From Bacteroidota bacterium (lineage in GTDB: Bacteria > Bacteroidota > Bacteroidia > Chitinophagales > Chitinophagaceae): a stretch of 64,000 nt of DNA. Location: the NCBI GenBank assembly GCA_018267955.1, contig JAFDXL010000009.1:460717-524716 (forward strand), given 5' to 3'. Below, one piece after another: positions 1 through 7,505 of this stretch; position 1 is the stretch's first letter; every line of letters starts with the position of its first letter. The notes beneath the pieces are model-generated. The model was not told where the DNA came from, searched no databases, and saw only the letters and a program-made list of their open reading frames with translations. Made by a program: the position numbers and the translations under genes.

Positions 1-140
1 ACATCAAAAACTTTGGCAAAGACGGTTATAACCCCGAATGGCAAATCACCAATATGGACTACAGTTCGCTGGACGTGCGCACATCTCAAAGAGTAGATAA
101 CGAAACCGTGGTATATGATATACACCTGGTTGCTTTGTAA
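1..140 (+). CDS. C-terminal end of an unidentified protein (partial)
   Basis: An open frame enters from the left edge and ends with TAA at 138-140, leaving the last 45 or so residues. The tail reads as a beta-rich segment ending in VVYDIHLVAL. I do not recognise the family. A strong intrinsic terminator lies 26 bases after the stop, which supports this being a real gene end. Confidence 0.6.
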   Translation, partial: IKNFGKDGYNPEWQITNMDYSSLDVRTSQRVDNETVVYDIHLVAL

Positions 141-165
141 GATAATACGTATGAAATATAACAGG

Positions 166-194
166 CGGAGCGCATATAACGGCGCTCCGTTTTT
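166..194 (+). terminator. Intrinsic terminator after the left-edge gene
   Basis: A perfect 8-bp stem (CGGAGCGC at 166-173, GCGCTCCG at 182-189) closes an 8-base loop and is followed by five T residues. This is a textbook rho-independent terminator for the partial gene ending at 140. Confidence 0.85.
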
Positions 195-237
195 ATTTAA
201 ATAAGCCACAGGTATGGCTTTTACATTTTTTTTCCTT

Positions 238-245
238 TATTTTTG
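238..245 (+). promoter_or_regulatory. Bacteroidota -7 box (TATTTTTG) for the NlpC/P60 gene
   Basis: TATTTTTG fits the TANNTTTG -7 consensus of the Bacteroidota primary sigma factor. It lies 21 bases before the ATG at 267. It contains the TTG at 243 that would otherwise extend the reading frame, which argues against that TTG being the start codon. Confidence 0.5.
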
Positions 246-266
246 CTACAATCAAAACAGAGGTGG

Positions 267-950
267 ATGAGATTATTGAAGACTGTATGCCTTGGCATAA
301 GCATAGCAGCCTTAGGTTCCCTTGGGGGTTGTACCAGCAGCGAAGAGCTGATGCAGGCAACCAACAGAAAAAACACAAAATGTAAAACTGAATTCCTTGA
401 TGATGTAACCATTAAGGGTTGCAGCACCAATGTTCACACCAATATCTCCGGCGGTAAGGTGGCCTTAACAGAAGATACCCACCGCAGGAAAAAGAAAGAA
501 TCTATCTTAAACAGCTACATACAGCAGAAATATTCTGAGATGATGAATGTAGCGCCCGACTATATCAGAAGCCTGAAACTATACTCTTTTATTGATGACT
601 GGTATGGTGTGCGTTATCGCCTTGGCGGTAATGACAAATCGGGCATAGACTGCTCTGCATTCGTACAGCAACTGTATGGCAACGTATTCAATATAGACCT
701 GGTACGTACCTCTTTCGATCAGTATAACTCTGTTACCTACGTTTGGCATAAAACAGAGCTGCATGAAGGCGATCTTGTTTTTTTCCGTACGCGGGGCAAG
801 CATATCACCCATGTGGGCGTGTACCTGATGAACAGCTATTTCGTACATGCATCTACCAGCGGCGTGATGATCAGCAGCCTTAAAGAAGGCTACTGGTCGC
901 AAAGATTTGCAGGTGCGGGATATGTAGATTTGAACAAGAACAAAGGCTAA
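267..950 (+). CDS. NlpC/P60 family cell-wall peptidase, lipoprotein
   Basis: A 227-residue peptidase of the NlpC/P60 cysteine-protease superfamily, which typically cleaves peptide stems of peptidoglycan in the periplasm. The N-terminus is a lipoprotein signal with lipobox LGGC (Cys22), so it is probably membrane anchored. The catalytic domain spans about residues 105-225. The catalytic Cys is in GIDCSAF (residue 129), a conserved His is in HITHVGV (182) and a further His is in YFVHAS (194). I chose ATG 267 over the TTG at 243 because GAGGTGG directly precedes it and the TTG lies inside the promoter box. The linker between lipobox and domain has no recognisable domain. It converges with the phosphatase gene, 4 bases apart. 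Confidence 0.88.
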   Translation: MRLLKTVCLGISIAALGSLGGCTSSEELMQATNRKNTKCKTEFLDDVTIKGCSTNVHTNISGGKVALTEDTHRRKKKESILNSYIQQKYSEMMNVAPDYIRSLKLYSFIDDWYGVRYRLGGNDKSGIDCSAFVQQLYGNVFNIDLVRTSFDQYNSVTYVWHKTELHEGDLVFFRTRGKHITHVGVYLMNSYFVHASTSGVMISSLKEGYWSQRFAGAGYVDLNKNKG

Positions 951-954
951 CCCC

Positions 955-2586
955 CTATTTTTTCATCAGTTCCTTTATTGGCTTGCCAATGCAGCCATTG
1001 GGCATTTGTATATGCAACATAGCTGCAAGCGTTGCGGATATATCGGTCATATTTACTCTCTTAAAGTCCTCTCCATGGCGTATGCCCCAGCCATACCACA
1101 ACAGTGGTATATGGGTATCATAGGGATTCCATGTACCATGCGTGGTGCCGGTAGGGCCATAACCGCTATACCACCCGGGTTGTAATATCACCTGCAGGCA
1201 GCCGCTACGCAACCTGTTATAGCCATTCATTGCCATCTTGCAGACATTTGCAGGCGCTGTGCTATTGGATATGTGTTCCAGGTCTATTACATAAGCCACC
1301 CCATCCTGCTGTTCAAACCATTCTGTCACAAGGCGTTTTACAGCTTCACGATCCATTTTGTATTTATCAATATTGCGGTCATTCAGATACACCTGGTAAT
1401 TGCTAAGATCTTTTACCAGGCTGTCTTTACCCGTTTTCTCTTTCAGCCATTTGTTGAGCGATGTAAAAGCATCTCCTTCCATACGGTTTCCGGCAGGCAG
1501 TTTAATGCTTTGCATGTAATCAGCATTATGCGCTGCGCCGTGGTCTGCGGTCAGGAATATTGTATAATTACCCGCTCCCACATGCCTGTCCAGGTATCTC
1601 AGCAAAGAAGCTATCTCTTTATCCAGCCTCAGGAACATATCTTCTGCTTCAATGGAGTTAGGAGTAAATGCGTGGCCTACATAGTCTGTTGACGAAAAAC
1701 TAATACATAGGAAATCTGTTTCACTACCCTGCCCCATTTCCGCACCTGCAATACATGCTTTAGCGGCTTTGACAAGCATCGTATTTGCAGTTGGCAGATA
1801 TCTGAGCCTGTAATAATTTTTCTGAGCACCTGCTACTGAATGGGGAAACGTGACGTTATTCTCTCCTTTAATAGGCCCTTCGAATATATTCTTGTCTGGC
1901 AGGCTTTGCACATAACTATCCTTATCGTACAAAGTAACCCATGTGCTATTGACGAAACTATCTGCCCATCGTTTGTTGTTGAATTTCACCATCCATTCCG
2001 GCAAACTACTTCCATAGTAACTGCTGCTCATGAAATTACCTGTGCTATCATCAAACCAGAAAGCGCCATTGGCCAAATGTCCGGCCGGTAGTATAGCGCC
2101 CCTGTCCTTGATAGAAATACCATACACTTTAGAGCGCATATTGGTAGCCAATCGCAGTTCATCTGTAACGGTAGTAGTAAACAAGTTACGCGGACTCATC
2201 TGCCCTGCTTTATAGCTACCAGCTACAGCAGTTACAGTTTCGTCTTCGGTACAATAAACCCCTTTCCCTGATCTGTTATCCATCCAATCGTTTGCAACGA
2301 TACCATGAATCGAGGGAACACTACCCGTATAGATACAAGTGTGGCCTGGCGCAGTAAAACTCGGCAGGTAATTGATAAAGGCATTCTGGCAACTGTAACC
2401 TTCATTCATCATTCGTTTAAAACCATCCTCACTGTAGCGATCGTAATAGCGATACAGATAATCCCATCGCATCTGGTCAACCACTATGCCTACTACCAGT
2501 TTAGGCCTGGAGATATGTTGACCTTGTTGTGCATCCAGCTTTAATACAAATAATAAAAAAGACGCAACTATAAGCAGTTTTCTCAT
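955..2586 (-). CDS. pafA: PafA-type alkaline phosphatase (alkaline phosphatase superfamily)
   Basis: A secreted, metal-dependent phosphomonoesterase of about 543 residues. A signal peptide (residues 1-20, ending LDAQ) leads into the alkaline phosphatase fold. The metal-binding Asp is in VVDQMRWDY (D37) and the nucleophile is Thr78 in PSFTAPGHT. Asn99 in IVANDW and the pair K160/R162 in IKDRGA match the T/N/K-x-R active-site set described for the Elizabethkingia enzyme PafA. Further ligands are in DYVGHAF, TADHGA and GTTHGTW near the C-terminus. The longer ORF begins at 2628, but MRKLLIV at 2586 starts the signal peptide. PafA enzymes are known to resist inhibition by phosphate and to help release phosphate from organic compounds. 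Nucleotide pyrophosphatase activity is the alternative, but the Thr/Asn/Lys/Arg set favours a monoesterase. Confidence 0.85.
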   Translation of the reverse strand: MRKLLIVASFLLFVLKLDAQQGQHISRPKLVVGIVVDQMRWDYLYRYYDRYSEDGFKRMMNEGYSCQNAFINYLPSFTAPGHTCIYTGSVPSIHGIVANDWMDNRSGKGVYCTEDETVTAVAGSYKAGQMSPRNLFTTTVTDELRLATNMRSKVYGISIKDRGAILPAGHLANGAFWFDDSTGNFMSSSYYGSSLPEWMVKFNNKRWADSFVNSTWVTLYDKDSYVQSLPDKNIFEGPIKGENNVTFPHSVAGAQKNYYRLRYLPTANTMLVKAAKACIAGAEMGQGSETDFLCISFSSTDYVGHAFTPNSIEAEDMFLRLDKEIASLLRYLDRHVGAGNYTIFLTADHGAAHNADYMQSIKLPAGNRMEGDAFTSLNKWLKEKTGKDSLVKDLSNYQVYLNDRNIDKYKMDREAVKRLVTEWFEQQDGVAYVIDLEHISNSTAPANVCKMAMNGYNRLRSGCLQVILQPGWYSGYGPTGTTHGTWNPYDTHIPLLWYGWGIRHGEDFKRVNMTDISATLAAMLHIQMPNGCIGKPIKELMKK

Positions 2587-2650
2587 TGAGATGGCATTAA
2601 TGGCTGCAAAATTGCATATAAATGCCATATCACCACAGTGATATTTTCAT

Positions 2651-2658
2651 TAATTTTG
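2651..2658 (+). promoter_or_regulatory. -7 box (TAATTTTG) upstream of the oxoamine synthase
   Basis: TAATTTTG matches TANNTTTG and lies 48 bases before the ATG at 2707. I see no clear -33 TTTG at the usual distance, so the assignment rests on the -7 element alone. Confidence 0.4.
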
Positions 2659-2706
2659 CACCGTTATTACAATACCATCATTACATAAAATCAGTTCAAG
2701 AATATT

Positions 2707-3978
2707 ATGGATTTATTTGCCAAGTTTGAGAGTAAGTTAGGACCAATTGGTGACTATGCTGAAAAAGCGCCAGGATATTTCGCATTTCCTAAACTGGAAG
2801 GTGAGATAGGCAATCGTATGAAATTCAATGGCAGGGAACGCATCGTGTGGAGCCTGAACAACTACCTGGGTTTAGCAAACCACCCGGAAGTGCGCAAGGC
2901 TGATAAGGAAGCTGCTGAAAAATATGGCCTGGCATACCCGATGGGCGCGCGTATGATGAGTGGCAACTCTAATAATCACGAAAAACTGGAAAAAGACCTG
3001 GCTGAGTTCGTTGGCAAGGAAGATGCTATGCTGTTTAACTACGGTTACCAGGGTATGGTATCTGCTATAGACAGCCTTTGCAGCCGCCGCGATGTGATTG
3101 TTTACGATGCAGAATCTCATGCTTGTATCATAGATGGCCTGCGTATGCACCCCGGCCACCGTTATGTGTACAAGCACAATAACGTGGAAGATTGCGAAAA
3201 GCAATTGCAGCGTGCTACCGAAATGGCAGCGCAAACCGGTGGTGGTATCCTTGTTATCACAGAAGGTGTGTTTGGCATGAGTGGCAACCAGGGCCGCATC
3301 AAAGAAATTGCTGCGCTGAAAGATAAATACGAATTCCGCCTGTTTGTGGATGACGCGCACGGTTTCGGTACTATGGGCAAAAAAGGTGCAGGTATAGGTG
3401 AAGAGCAAGGTTGCATGGATGCGATCGATGTGTACTTCTCTACCTTCGCCAAATCTATGGCTAGCATTGGTGGTTTCATTGCCGCCGATAAAAAAGTATT
3501 AACATTCCTCCGCTATAATATGCGTTCACAGGTGTTTGCCAAATCATTGCCTATGGCAATAGTGGTGGGCAACCAAAAACGCCTTGATCTGCTGAAGAGC
3601 AATCCCGAGCTGAAGGAGAAACTATGGCATAATGTAAATCGCCTGCAAAATGGTTTGCGTGAGCGCGGTTTTGAAATTGGCACCACAAACACTCCTGTTA
3701 CACCGGTGCACATGAAGGGTGGCTTGTTTGATGCTACACAGCTGATATACGATATGCGCGAGAACTACAACATCTTCTGCTCGGTAGTGGTATATCCTGT
3801 TATTCCTAAAGGGCAGATCATCCTGCGCCTGATACCAACAGCTTCGCATACAGACGAAGATATCGACCTGACATTGAAAGCATTCAGTGAACTACGCGAT
3901 AAAATAGATCAAAAATTGTATCCACAGGAGATGCCTGACATCAAGAGCGCAATCATGCAATCAGAAGTAACAGCTTAA
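2707..3978 (+). CDS. PLP-dependent alpha-oxoamine synthase (serine palmitoyltransferase-like)
   Basis: A 423-residue fold-type I PLP enzyme of the alpha-oxoamine synthase family. These enzymes condense an amino acid with an acyl thioester and release CO2. The N-terminus has the usual NNYLGL motif. His138 (DAESHACIIDG) would stack on the cofactor, VDDAHGFG (around 215-220) holds the Asp/His pair, and Lys249 in STFAKSMAS should form the Schiff base. In Bacteroidota, proteins of this type and length are serine palmitoyltransferases (sphingolipids) or cysteate acyltransferases (capnine-type sulfonolipids). Biotin (BioF) and threonine (Kbl) enzymes are alternatives but usually sit beside their own pathway genes, which are absent here. 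It is monocistronic, with a -7 box before and a terminator after. Confidence 0.8.
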   Translation: MDLFAKFESKLGPIGDYAEKAPGYFAFPKLEGEIGNRMKFNGRERIVWSLNNYLGLANHPEVRKADKEAAEKYGLAYPMGARMMSGNSNNHEKLEKDLAEFVGKEDAMLFNYGYQGMVSAIDSLCSRRDVIVYDAESHACIIDGLRMHPGHRYVYKHNNVEDCEKQLQRATEMAAQTGGGILVITEGVFGMSGNQGRIKEIAALKDKYEFRLFVDDAHGFGTMGKKGAGIGEEQGCMDAIDVYFSTFAKSMASIGGFIAADKKVLTFLRYNMRSQVFAKSLPMAIVVGNQKRLDLLKSNPELKEKLWHNVNRLQNGLRERGFEIGTTNTPVTPVHMKGGLFDATQLIYDMRENYNIFCSVVVYPVIPKGQIILRLIPTASHTDEDIDLTLKAFSELRDKIDQKLYPQEMPDIKSAIMQSEVTA

Positions 3979-4000
3979 TTGTTGTATGCTACATAACTAT

Positions 4001-4033
4001 AAAAGCTATCCTTTGGGATAGCTTTTATTTTTT
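4001..4033 (+). terminator. Intrinsic terminator after the oxoamine synthase
   Basis: An 11-bp perfect stem (4001-4011 with 4016-4026) closes a short loop around CTTTG and runs into a T-rich tract. It separates the upstream gene from the reductase at 4084. Confidence 0.85.
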
Positions 4034-4083
4034 GATTACCGTTTATCAAACTATTTTTAGCCTTCAGTTTTTTTTACATCAAT

Positions 4084-4956
4084 ATGAAAGTATTTATCGC
4101 AGGGGCTTCGGGCCTGGTTGGCAGCAATTGTATGAAGCATTTTACAGAACAGGGGTGGGACGTCACCGGCTCTTATTTCTCTTACGAACTGCCGGGGACA
4201 GTTTATTATAATACCCTGCAACCTGCTGATGAAAGAAACTTTGATGTACCGGCATGGAAGCCGGATGTGATCGTACACTGTGGCGCTATGACGCATGTAG
4301 ATAATTGCGAATTGAATCCTGACCAGAGCTATCAGCAAACGGTACAAAGCACCATCAATCTTATAGCGCTTGCAAAACAATGCAATGCACGCTTTGTATA
4401 CATATCTACAGACTATGTATTCGACGGTGTAAAAGGCCCTTATACCGAGGATGCACCGGTTAACCCGCTGAGCGTATATGCAAGGCATAAGCTGGAAGCG
4501 GAGCAAATGTCGCTTAAAGAAATACCCGGCACACTGGTATTGCGCATCACTAATGTGTACGGCGATGAAGCGCGCGGTAAAAACTTTATAGCACGCATCA
4601 TAGATCAATGCAAGAACAAGCAGAAACTCACACTAAAGCTTCCCTACGATCAATATGCATCACCTGCCAATGCCTGGGATATAGCCCGTGCTATGTTTGT
4701 ATTACTGAGAGATAATAAATCCGGCATCTACCACGTAGCGAGCACAGACTACCTGAATCGTGTAGAACTGGCTATGCGGGTGTTGAAATACTTCCCGGAT
4801 GCTGAATACGATCTGCAGGCTATTAGCACAGCAGAACTAAAACAACCGGCCGCTCGCCCATTATTAGGCGGCTTTGTTAAGATGAAGTTTAGCAATGAAT
4901 ACCCGGAATTCCTGTTCAGCAATGTAGATGACTATCTAAAAGAACGTTGTAAGTAA
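4084..4956 (+). CDS. dTDP-4-dehydrorhamnose reductase-like SDR oxidoreductase
   Basis: A 290-residue extended short-chain dehydrogenase resembling RmlD/RfbD, which reduces nucleotide-linked 4-keto sugars with NAD(P)H. The Rossmann motif GASGLVG starts at residue 7. The STDYVFDG segment and the catalytic YxxxK (YARHK) are both present. No other rhamnose or polysaccharide gene flanks it, so the sugar substrate is unproven and a general SDR role is possible. A TATTTTTA element at 4052-4059, with TTTG at 4031-4034, may be a weak promoter. A small inverted repeat (4969-4996) follows the stop. Confidence 0.78.
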   Translation: MKVFIAGASGLVGSNCMKHFTEQGWDVTGSYFSYELPGTVYYNTLQPADERNFDVPAWKPDVIVHCGAMTHVDNCELNPDQSYQQTVQSTINLIALAKQCNARFVYISTDYVFDGVKGPYTEDAPVNPLSVYARHKLEAEQMSLKEIPGTLVLRITNVYGDEARGKNFIARIIDQCKNKQKLTLKLPYDQYASPANAWDIARAMFVLLRDNKSGIYHVASTDYLNRVELAMRVLKYFPDAEYDLQAISTAELKQPAARPLLGGFVKMKFSNEYPEFLFSNVDDYLKERCK

Positions 4957-5288
4957 TAGGCAAAAAATATCCCGATATACAGACGTACATCGGGATTGGA
5001 CTGTACTTACTAACCCATCGTAAGTAGAACAAATATCTGAAAAAGGTTTTGTAAATGAAAATTATTTTTTCAGTTATATCACCCGGTTTTTGATAGTGAT
5101 TTTTGTTATTCCTACCCCTTCATTGCTATTTTTTGTCCGTTTCTCGACATTTAGGCTGCGTTAAATAGACATTTTGTCACCTTAATCAACAAATAGCAGA
5201 CATTTTGTCTTTTAAATTCAAGTGGTACTCCGTTTGTATAGGTATTCCTGAATAAATAATTCAGAAAAAACTTAAAAAGAATACAACT
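4957..5288. other. 332-base intergenic region upstream of Hsp20
   Basis: No gene is visible. After the reductase stop there is an 8-bp inverted repeat (ATCCCGAT at 4969-4976, ATCGGGAT at 4989-4996) without a T tract. The middle holds two exact copies of GACATTTTGTC and a related split site, described separately. A further inverted repeat, CTGAAT/ATTCAG (5248-5264), sits 24 bases before the Hsp20 ATG and would lie in the leader. An unusually long upstream region suggests that Hsp20 is regulated. Confidence 0.55.
5134..5209. promoter_or_regulatory. Repeated GACA-N3-TGTC sites, candidate operator
   Basis: GACATTTTGTC occurs exactly at 5168-5178 and 5199-5209, start to start 31 bases, which is about three helical turns. 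Each copy is itself an inverted repeat (GACA/TGTC around TTT). A split relative, TGTC at 5134-5137 and GACA at 5146-5149, lies further upstream. Phased palindromes before a heat-shock gene fit a repressor or activator operator. The regulator is not identified. Confidence 0.4.
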
Positions 5289-5714
5289 ATGTACAACTAC
5301 AGAAAAGCTTACGGAATGATGCCTCACACATTTGGCGGCCTTGTAAAAGACATGAACAAAATGTTTTATGACGATAACTGGAGCAATATAACAGCCCCTG
5401 TAAACATCAAAGAAACAGAAACTGCCTATGAAGTACAGGTGGTGGCACCTGGCCTTAATAAAGAAGACTTCAAGATTACCGTTGACGACAACAACCTGAA
5501 GATCTCTTTTGAGCAAAAAGAAGAAAACAAAGAAACAAGCGATAAATGGATCAGGAACGAATACCGTTTCCGTTCATTCAAGCGCAGTTTCACGCTGACT
5601 GATAAGGTAAATGCCGAAGGCATCAGCGCCCGGTACACTGATGGCATCCTGTACCTGAATGTGCCTAAAAAGGAAGTTGCAGAAAAAACAACCAAAGAAA
5701 TTTCAGTTGCGTAA
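5289..5714 (+). CDS. Small heat-shock protein, Hsp20/alpha-crystallin family
   Basis: A 141-residue ATP-independent holdase chaperone that binds unfolding proteins. The alpha-crystallin domain covers about residues 35-130, with the typical VVAPGLNKEDFKI and the C-terminal GILYLNVPKKE. The length is normal for bacterial Hsp20. It is transcribed alone, with a 330-base upstream region containing repeated GACATTTTGTC sites and a leader hairpin, and is followed by a strong terminator. Confidence 0.92.
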   Translation: MYNYRKAYGMMPHTFGGLVKDMNKMFYDDNWSNITAPVNIKETETAYEVQVVAPGLNKEDFKITVDDNNLKISFEQKEENKETSDKWIRNEYRFRSFKRSFTLTDKVNAEGISARYTDGILYLNVPKKEVAEKTTKEISVA

Positions 5715-5773
5715 GCACTGGATGTGTTGAATGTGTGTATGAGTTGAGGAATGGATAAGTGTGAGTTTGGTTT

Positions 5774-5800
5774 AAGGCAGCCTTAATGGCTGCCTTTTTT
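5774..5800 (+). terminator. Intrinsic terminator after Hsp20
   Basis: AAGGCAGCC pairs with GGCTGCC(TT) around the loop TTAAT and is followed by six T residues. A near-identical hairpin recurs after the next gene (7289-7315). Confidence 0.85.
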
Positions 5801-5856
5801 ATAGCGAATAATTTCCATAAAACTTATTACCAAGTAAACCCGTTGGAAGATTGGCA

Positions 5857-5864
5857 TATATTTG
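5857..5864 (+). promoter_or_regulatory. -7 box (TATATTTG) for the T9SS cargo gene
   Basis: TATATTTG matches TANNTTTG and lies 22 bases before the ATG at 5887, a usual leader length in this window. Confidence 0.5.
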
Positions 5865-5886
5865 AGCATAAATACCTCCCCATTTT

Positions 5887-7263
5887 ATGAAAAAATTAAT
5901 CACGGCATTGTTAATTCTGATAGCATGCTCCGCTTTAGCCCAAAAAACGCTTACCAGATGTATTGGTTTCTCAGTTTACTATCACGATTACAACCCAAAC
6001 AATCCGCTTTTCACACGGCTTACCGATTCTGCGGTATATAAATATTCGGGAGCAAGGCCAGGCGAAATAATACCTTTTAGTAATTATATCAACCTAAAAT
6101 TTGACCAGCAAATAAGACAATCGACCACAGAAGGCAACACTATTACTCTGCAGTCTTTTGATAAAAAAGATAATGTAATACAAGGATTGGTAATATACCA
6201 AAACACTTTCGACAGCATCAGTAAAGTTGAATTTACATATACCGCTAACAATGATACTGCCAGCATTGTAAAATATAAATACCAAAACAAAAATTGGGTT
6301 CCATACACACGTGAAGTAAAAAACTATAATACTGCTCACAGTATTCTCAGCTATTCTTTCGAAAACTGGAATACGACATCTAATACCTGGAGATATTATA
6401 CGGTTGACAGCTTTATTTACGACCTATCCGGACAATTACAGGAAAAACGGTCTTATATATGGGATAATATAAACAACCAATGGCTTGCATCAGCAAAGAG
6501 TATCAATACATACAACAATGGCAATCTAACAGAAACGTTGCAGGAATATTTCTATAATGGTGCCTGGATGAAATACTCAAAGATGATTTATGGCTATACT
6601 GGTACACTTCTGGACAGTGCAATTAGTTATGGCTGGGATTCTTCAACAAACAACTGGTCAAAATTTGGTGGTGGAAATATATACACATACAACAGTAATC
6701 ATCTCCTGGAAACAAGACTCGAAATAAATAATAACGCCCATAGAGACTCAGTTTTTCGCCTGACATACATATATGACACTGCTAATAATATTATAAAATA
6801 TACACAGGAAGACCATACATTAAGGAATAAGTGGCGAAACACCTCAAAGTTTGATATAACCTACGATCAATATGGCAACCAGACAGAATTAACCATACTC
6901 TCAGGAGATAGTTCAGGTACCGGCTGGCAATATGATGCAGCCAGCGTCAAAGTGAGATATTATTTTAAGGTCATCGATTCTACAGAAAGTGTTAGAACCA
7001 TTGCCAGCAATAGAGTTGATGTAAACTTATTCCCCCTGCCTGCATCGGGTGAAATCATGAATATTTATGCAAAATGGGAAACACCCCAAAGTTTTCGTGT
7101 TATTATTTATGACATGCAGGGTCGCACAATCCAATGCTGGGACGAACCTTCATGTAGTATTTATACGCACAGTATCAACGTTGGCAACTTGCATCCTGGC
7201 AGCTATATCCTTAAACTACAAGGCCATAGCGAGCAAGCATTAAAGCAATTTATAGTACAATAA
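5887..7263 (+). CDS. Secreted protein with YD-like repeats and type IX sorting domain
   Basis: A 458-residue exported protein of unknown function. It has a signal peptide (residues 1-18, ending SALAQ). The body contains several degenerate 35-45 residue units with recurring patterns such as Y.YN...L.E and W...NW, which suggests a repetitive beta fold. Roughly the last 85 residues form a type A C-terminal sorting domain: VDVNLFPLPASG, then RVIIYDMQGR, then LHPGSYILKL and a final basic/hydrophobic QFIVQ. Such domains direct cargo through the type IX secretion system to the cell surface or medium. The body does not identify a substrate. It has its own promoter box and terminator. Confidence 0.8.
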   Translation: MKKLITALLILIACSALAQKTLTRCIGFSVYYHDYNPNNPLFTRLTDSAVYKYSGARPGEIIPFSNYINLKFDQQIRQSTTEGNTITLQSFDKKDNVIQGLVIYQNTFDSISKVEFTYTANNDTASIVKYKYQNKNWVPYTREVKNYNTAHSILSYSFENWNTTSNTWRYYTVDSFIYDLSGQLQEKRSYIWDNINNQWLASAKSINTYNNGNLTETLQEYFYNGAWMKYSKMIYGYTGTLLDSAISYGWDSSTNNWSKFGGGNIYTYNSNHLLETRLEINNNAHRDSVFRLTYIYDTANNIIKYTQEDHTLRNKWRNTSKFDITYDQYGNQTELTILSGDSSGTGWQYDAASVKVRYYFKVIDSTESVRTIASNRVDVNLFPLPASGEIMNIYAKWETPQSFRVIIYDMQGRTIQCWDEPSCSIYTHSINVGNLHPGSYILKLQGHSEQALKQFIVQ

Positions 7264-7288
7264 TAGAATTCATTACAACTATTATTGT

Positions 7289-7315
7289 AAGGTAGCCTTA
7301 ATGGCTGCCTTTTTT
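7289..7315 (+). terminator. Intrinsic terminator after the T9SS cargo gene
   Basis: AAGGTAGCC pairs with GGCTGCC around TTAAT (one G-T wobble) and runs into six T residues. Loop and right arm are the same as in the hairpin at 5774-5800. Confidence 0.8.
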
Positions 7316-7443
7316 GCTGCCGCTCATTTCCTGATAAAAATCATGTAACTGATTGATTATCATCACCAAATTATCACTAGTTGTGTTTGTATCTTTATAT
7401 CGCAAACAAAATATACCTCTCTTCTCTTAACCGTTGATCATCA

Positions 7444-7485
7444 GAAAAAAAATAAAGCATCTCTTGTCGCAGAGATGCTTTTTAC
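7444..7485 (-). terminator. Terminator for arginine decarboxylase (minus strand)
   Basis: A 9-bp perfect stem (AAGCATCTC at 7455-7463, GAGATGCTT at 7472-7480) is flanked by an A-run on the left, which reads as a T tract on the minus strand, and by TTTTT on the right. It can work in both directions but serves mainly the gene whose stop is at 7506. Confidence 0.8.
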
Positions 7486-7505
7486 TTTTATGCGCTTATC
7501 TGATC

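Noticed and set aside
243-266. TTG start at 243 extending the NlpC/P60 protein by eight residues
   Set aside because: The TTG lies inside the TATTTTTG promoter box. GAGGTGG and ATG 267 give a better start and a cleaner lipoprotein signal.
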